The notes under the pieces: generated by a model
Databases searched by the model: none
The model's input: only the letters and a program-made list of their open reading frames with translations
Told to the model about the DNA's origin: nothing
Assembly (NCBI GenBank): GCA_040002995.1
Contig: JBDUDK010000020.1
Coordinates: 24,604-88,603, forward strand
Length of the DNA stretch: 64,000 nt
DNA from: JBDUDK01 sp040002995
GTDB taxonomy: Bacteria; Actinomycetota; Acidimicrobiia; Acidimicrobiales; Ilumatobacteraceae
Direction: 5' to 3'
Part shown: piece after piece, positions 61,018 to 64,000 of the stretch
How positions within the stretch are numbered: position 1 is the first letter of the stretch
Layout: each line of letters starts with the position of its first letter
Translations under genes and position numbers: made by a program

Positions 61018-61896
61018 ATGGCTGAACCGCTGTGCGTCATGACCGTGCATGCCCACCCCGACGATGAGGCGTCGAAAGGCGCGCCCACGATCGCCCGGTA
61101 TCACGCCGAAGGCGTGCGCACCGTGCTGGTTTGCTGCACCGACGGCGCCGAGGGCGAGGTCCAGAACCCCGCGATGGACCTTCCCGAGGTCAAGGAGAAC
61201 ATCGCCGCGGTGCGGGCCGAAGAACTTCGGCAGTCGGTTGAGGCCATTGGTTATGACGACCTCATCATGCTCGGCTACCGCGATTCCGGGATGCCCGAGA
61301 GTGAGGCGAACGCCCATCCCGAGTCGTTTCATCAGGCGCCGACCGACGAAGCCGTTGGCCGCCTCGTCGCCGTGATCCGCGCGACCCGGCCCCAGGTGAT
61401 CATCACCTACAGCGACGACCAGCAGGGCTACCCGCATCCAGATCATCTGAAGGTGCACGACATCTCCGTTCTCGCGTTCGAGCGAGCGGGAGATCGTGCG
61501 TGGTACCCCGACGCCGGAGAGTCGTGGCGACCGCTGAAGCTCTACTACACGATCTGGTCACGCGCTCGCTTGCTCGCGTGGCACGACAAGTTCGCGGAAC
61601 TCGGACTCAAGTCGCCGTACGACGACAAGTGGTTCGAGCGCCCGTGGCAGGACGACCGCATCACGACCCGACTCGACATTCGTGATCACTGGCATGTGCG
61701 GCGCGCCGCGTTGATCGCGCACGCCACGCAGGTCGATCCCAACGAATCGTTCTGGTTCGGACTACCCGACGACGCGATGGTCGAGGCGTACCCATGGGAG
61801 GACTGGGTGCTGTCGGCAAGCCACGTCGGTTTCCCGCCTCCGGGCACGGTCGAGGACGATTTGTTCGCGGGGATCCGCACGGCGGTGCATGGATGA
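61018..61896 (+). CDS. mca: Mycothiol S-conjugate amidase
   Basis: A 292-residue zinc amidase of the MshB/Mca group that cleaves mycothiol adducts to a mercapturic acid plus GlcN-inositol. Zinc motif AHPDDEASKGAP near the start; second site YPHPDHLKVHD. The size and the KLYYTIWSRARLLAWHDKF region fit Mca rather than MshB. It shows that mycothiol is the low-molecular-weight thiol here. The stop overlaps the ATG of the next gene. Confidence 0.93.
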   Translation: MAEPLCVMTVHAHPDDEASKGAPTIARYHAEGVRTVLVCCTDGAEGEVQNPAMDLPEVKENIAAVRAEELRQSVEAIGYDDLIMLGYRDSGMPESEANAHPESFHQAPTDEAVGRLVAVIRATRPQVIITYSDDQQGYPHPDHLKVHDISVLAFERAGDRAWYPDAGESWRPLKLYYTIWSRARLLAWHDKFAELGLKSPYDDKWFERPWQDDRITTRLDIRDHWHVRRAALIAHATQVDPNESFWFGLPDDAMVEAYPWEDWVLSASHVGFPPPGTVEDDLFAGIRTAVHG

Positions 61897-62120
61897 GCGT
61901 GCAAGTACGGCTCGCTCTCAGCAAGCGCGAGGAACGTGTCGACGGACCCGACGACGCTGATGTGATCGTGACGATCGGTGTGGCCGACGCCGCGGTCGAA
62001 CCGACGGTCGCGTACATGCAGGGCAAGCTCAAGGCGACGGGCCACACGGGCCGCTTGATCGAGGCACTCCAATCTGGCGAGATCGCGGCAGCCGTCGCGC
62101 GCCTCAACGCCGCGACCTGA
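61893..62120 (+). CDS. Short SCP2-like protein coupled to mca
   Basis: A 75-residue ORF starting with an ATGA overlap on mca. The sequence (DADVIVTIGVADAAVEPTVAYMQGKLKATGHTG) resembles the second half of an SCP2 sterol/lipid-carrier fold, where MQGKLKATG forms the lipid-pocket helix; the domain's first half seems missing. It may be a minimal form or a remnant. The frame is open upstream within mca. Confidence 0.6.
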   Translation: MSVQVRLALSKREERVDGPDDADVIVTIGVADAAVEPTVAYMQGKLKATGHTGRLIEALQSGEIAAAVARLNAAT

Positions 62121-62161
62121 GCTTGCCTCTACCCGCGTGACGGCCGGTTAGCTTTCGGAGC

Positions 62162-63298
62162 ATGCGTGTACTGGTACTGGGTGCGGGGTTCGGTGGCATG
62201 GAGCTGACAACCAGGCTCTCAGAGGAGTTCGGCGCCGATGTCGACGTCGTGCTCATCGACAAGAGCGACGAGTTCGTCTTCGGGTTCTCCAAGCTCGAGG
62301 TCATGTTTGGGCGGTCCGCGGCAGATTTGGTTCGCCACCCCTACCGCGACTTCGTCAAGCCAGGTGTTCGGTTCGTGCAGACGACCGTGCGCTCGATCGA
62401 TCCCAACACCAAGCGCGTCGAAACCGACGCCGGCCCGTTCGATGCCGACGTTCTCGTCGTCGCGCTCGGCGCCGATCTGCATCCCGAGGCGACGCCGGGA
62501 CTCCTCGAGGGAGGACACGACTTCTACACCGAGGCAAGCGCGTTCGCGCTTCGCGACGTGCTGGCGAACTTCGACGGCGGGCGCGTCATCGTCGCGGTGA
62601 CGTCGACACCGTTCAAGTGCCCGCCCGCCCCCAGCGAGACCGCGCTCCTAATGCACGATTTCCTCGTCGGCCGTGGGTTGCGCGACAGGTCGCAGATCTC
62701 ACTCGTCATGCCGTTGCCGGTTCCCATCCCGCCGTCCCCGGATGCGTCGAAGGCGCTGCTACTTGCGTTTGAGGAGCGGGGGATCGACTGGCACCCCGGG
62801 ACGCTCGTGCGGGGCCTCGACCCGGCGCGCCACGTGGCGATGCTCAGTGACGATGGCGAGATGCCGTATGACCTCTTCCTCGGCGTGCCGACGCACAGGG
62901 TGCCGGAGGTGGTCGCGCAGTCGGGTATGACGGTCGACGGCTGGATCCCGGTCAATCCGATGACCCTCGAGACGCAGTTCCCAGGCGTGTATGCAGTGGG
63001 CGATGTCACCAGCGTCGGAACGCCGAAGGCAGGGGTGTTCGCGGAGGGCCAGGCCGTCGTCGCGGCGAGCGGCATCAGCGCGCTCATTCGCGGCACGGGT
63101 GAATCGGCGCACTACGACGGGCGCGGCATCTGTTACCTGGAGTTCGGCCACAATCAGGTTGCGAAGGTCGATGTGATGTTCGTGAGCGGACAGGCGCCGC
63201 ACGGCAAACTCGAAGGCCCATCGCCCGCGCTTGTCGCCGACAAGGCCGAGTTCGGCTCCAGTCGGGTGCAACGGTGGTTCGGACGCACCTGGCCCTGA
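62162..63298 (+). CDS. FAD-dependent NAD(P)H/sulfide:quinone oxidoreductase-like protein
   Basis: A 378-residue flavoprotein with the N-terminal FAD motif VLGAGFGGMELTTRL and the C-terminal FAD segment YAVGDVTSVG. It has the general layout of the type II NADH dehydrogenase / sulfide:quinone reductase superfamily; TPFKCPPAPSETALL contains a Cys at the SQR-like middle position, but the other SQR cysteines are not seen. Function within the superfamily is uncertain. Confidence 0.82.
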   Translation: MRVLVLGAGFGGMELTTRLSEEFGADVDVVLIDKSDEFVFGFSKLEVMFGRSAADLVRHPYRDFVKPGVRFVQTTVRSIDPNTKRVETDAGPFDADVLVVALGADLHPEATPGLLEGGHDFYTEASAFALRDVLANFDGGRVIVAVTSTPFKCPPAPSETALLMHDFLVGRGLRDRSQISLVMPLPVPIPPSPDASKALLLAFEERGIDWHPGTLVRGLDPARHVAMLSDDGEMPYDLFLGVPTHRVPEVVAQSGMTVDGWIPVNPMTLETQFPGVYAVGDVTSVGTPKAGVFAEGQAVVAASGISALIRGTGESAHYDGRGICYLEFGHNQVAKVDVMFVSGQAPHGKLEGPSPALVADKAEFGSSRVQRWFGRTWP

Positions 63299-63365
63299 GT
63301 CGGAATATGCGCTGATCAGCCGCCTCGGTGCGCGACGCGACGGCGTCGTGCCAGACGAATCCGTC

Positions 63366-63551
63366 GTGACCGAAGCTAACGTGGCCCTGCTGAATCGCGC
63401 CTGGGTGGAGCGGACGGCCTGGCTTGCGCGGCTCGCTGGCGACGCCATCATCGGCGTAGGCGCGGTCCTGGCAATCGCCTGGGCCGGGGTGACGATTTCG
63501 TACCCAACAGAGGCTCTCCGGACGCCTTTAGCGGCTCTATCTGGCGGCTGA
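63366..63551 (+). CDS. Small hypothetical protein with one membrane helix
   Basis: A possible 61-residue protein starting at a GTG, with one hydrophobic segment (GDAIIGVGAVLAIAWAGVTI). It shows no family resemblance and has no clear ribosome-binding site, so it may not be expressed. The frame is open back into the oxidoreductase. Confidence 0.3.
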   Translation: MTEANVALLNRAWVERTAWLARLAGDAIIGVGAVLAIAWAGVTISYPTEALRTPLAALSGG

Positions 63552-63701
63552 CTACTGCCAGACCAAGGTGAGTGGGAGCGTCTCGTCGGCGACGTGCTGT
63601 CACTCGGGAACTTCTATCCGAGGACGACTGAAGGTCCGAGCACCGCACCGGTAATCCGTGAGGCCGCGGGCTGCGCCTGACGAGCTTTCTTTCTTAGATG
63701 C

Positions 63702-63746
63702 TTGCGTTGGGTGCGCGGGACGGGCTAGTATCGAACATATGTTCGA
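63702..63746 (+). promoter_or_regulatory. SOS box overlapping the start of the DUF222 gene
   Basis: TCGAACATATGTTCGA at 63731-63746 is a perfect 16-bp palindrome and an exact mycobacterial-type SOS box. TAGTAT at 63726-63731 is a good -10 and TTGCGT at 63702-63707 a possible -35 (18-base spacing). The start codon ATG at 63739 lies inside the box, so LexA would cover both the transcription start and the first codon. Confidence 0.88.
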
Positions 63747-64000
63747 CGAGATGCGGGCAGCGTTGAAGGCAGCGATCCGGGCAGGCGCCCGCGTCGAGCC
63801 GACCGCGTCCGATCCGAAGTACCGGCTAGGGGTGGCCGAGGTCCGCCGACTGATCGACGCCTTGGAAGCCGAGTACGGCCGTCTCGCGGCAGCGGTCGAT
63901 GTTTCGTGGATGGCCCAGGCGACGGGGTCGACGGTGCGCCGGGCGCAAGATCACGCCGCGGTGGGGGCGGCGTTGGAGGCGTCACCGGTGCTGGCCGGCG
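63739..64000 (+). CDS. DUF222 (13E12-type) protein, 5' part
   Basis: The first 87 codons of a gene running past the window end. The start (MFDEMRAALKAAIRAGARVE, then VAEVRRLIDALEAEYGRLAA) matches the N-terminal DUF222 domain that usually precedes a C-terminal HNH endonuclease in actinobacterial 13E12-family proteins. The HNH part is outside. If the first ATG (63739) is used the message is leaderless; ATG 63751 is in frame. In M. tuberculosis several 13E12 genes are LexA-controlled. Confidence 0.78.
   Translation, partial: MFDEMRAALKAAIRAGARVEPTASDPKYRLGVAEVRRLIDALEAEYGRLAAAVDVSWMAQATGSTVRRAQDHAAVGAALEASPVLAG

Noticed and set aside
63231..63365. Upstream extension of the small ORF at 63366 into the oxidoreductase gene
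   Set aside because: This part overlaps a well-supported gene in another frame.

Overview
The window is high-GC, dense in short-spaced and overlapping genes, and carries several actinobacterial markers: a WhiB protein, PafB/PafC, a mycothiol-conjugate amidase (Mca), the F420 gene cofC, an ImuA-like/ImuB/DnaE2 mutasome with mycobacterial-type SOS boxes, and a 13E12-type DUF222 gene. Many starts are GTG and several genes look leaderless. I infer an actinobacterium, possibly of the Acidimicrobiia; the class is a guess from the gene mix.

Region 1 (1-9.8 kb) is a phenylalanine/tyrosine catabolic operon. An Lrp/AsnC regulator is divergent from phenylalanine 4-hydroxylase, 4-hydroxyphenylpyruvate dioxygenase, an aminotransferase fused to a DinB-fold domain, fumarylacetoacetase, homogentisate dioxygenase, acetoacetyl-CoA synthetase and a DUF664/DinB protein. 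Every step from Phe to fumarate plus acetoacetyl-CoA has a gene except maleylacetoacetate isomerase. The two DinB-fold modules are candidates for a mycothiol-dependent version of that enzyme.

Region 2 (9.8-21.2 kb) holds another DinB protein, an aldo/keto reductase, a divergent cupin/MarR pair with repeated operators, an orphan Clp-N protein, a hydroxyacyl-CoA dehydrogenase with a B12-binding mutase subunit, pafBC, and an oxidative pentose phosphate operon (gnd, zwf, a histidine phosphatase, pgl, a DnaQ-like exonuclease), then whiB.

Region 3 (21.2-31.2 kb) holds a LuxR-type ATPase regulator cut by an in-frame TAG and preceded by a coupled small ORF, an HU protein followed by a separate Lys/Ala tail gene, a mycothiol-related maleylpyruvate isomerase-like protein, a PIG-L deacetylase, cofC and gpsA. 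Region 4 (31-42.6 kb) is housekeeping: a GH38 mannosidase, HD-GYP protein, selD-rnhB, aminotransferase, trans-sulfuration genes (cbs, metB) and an acyl-CoA dehydrogenase.

Region 5 (42.6-52.8 kb) is a DNA-damage block. An SOS box lies between a DinB protein and imuA-imuB; a second drives dnaE2. Between them are an Hpt protein, a response regulator, a DinF-like MATE exporter and a methyltransferase with a 19-bp palindrome just after its start. Region 6 (52.8-64 kb) has a MazEF-type pair, a degenerate RadC-like protein, a K+-channel-like protein with an altered filter, rhomboid and CPBP proteases, lipid enzymes, mca, and a third SOS box overlapping the start codon of a truncated DUF222 gene. No rRNA, tRNA, CRISPR array or insertion sequence was seen.
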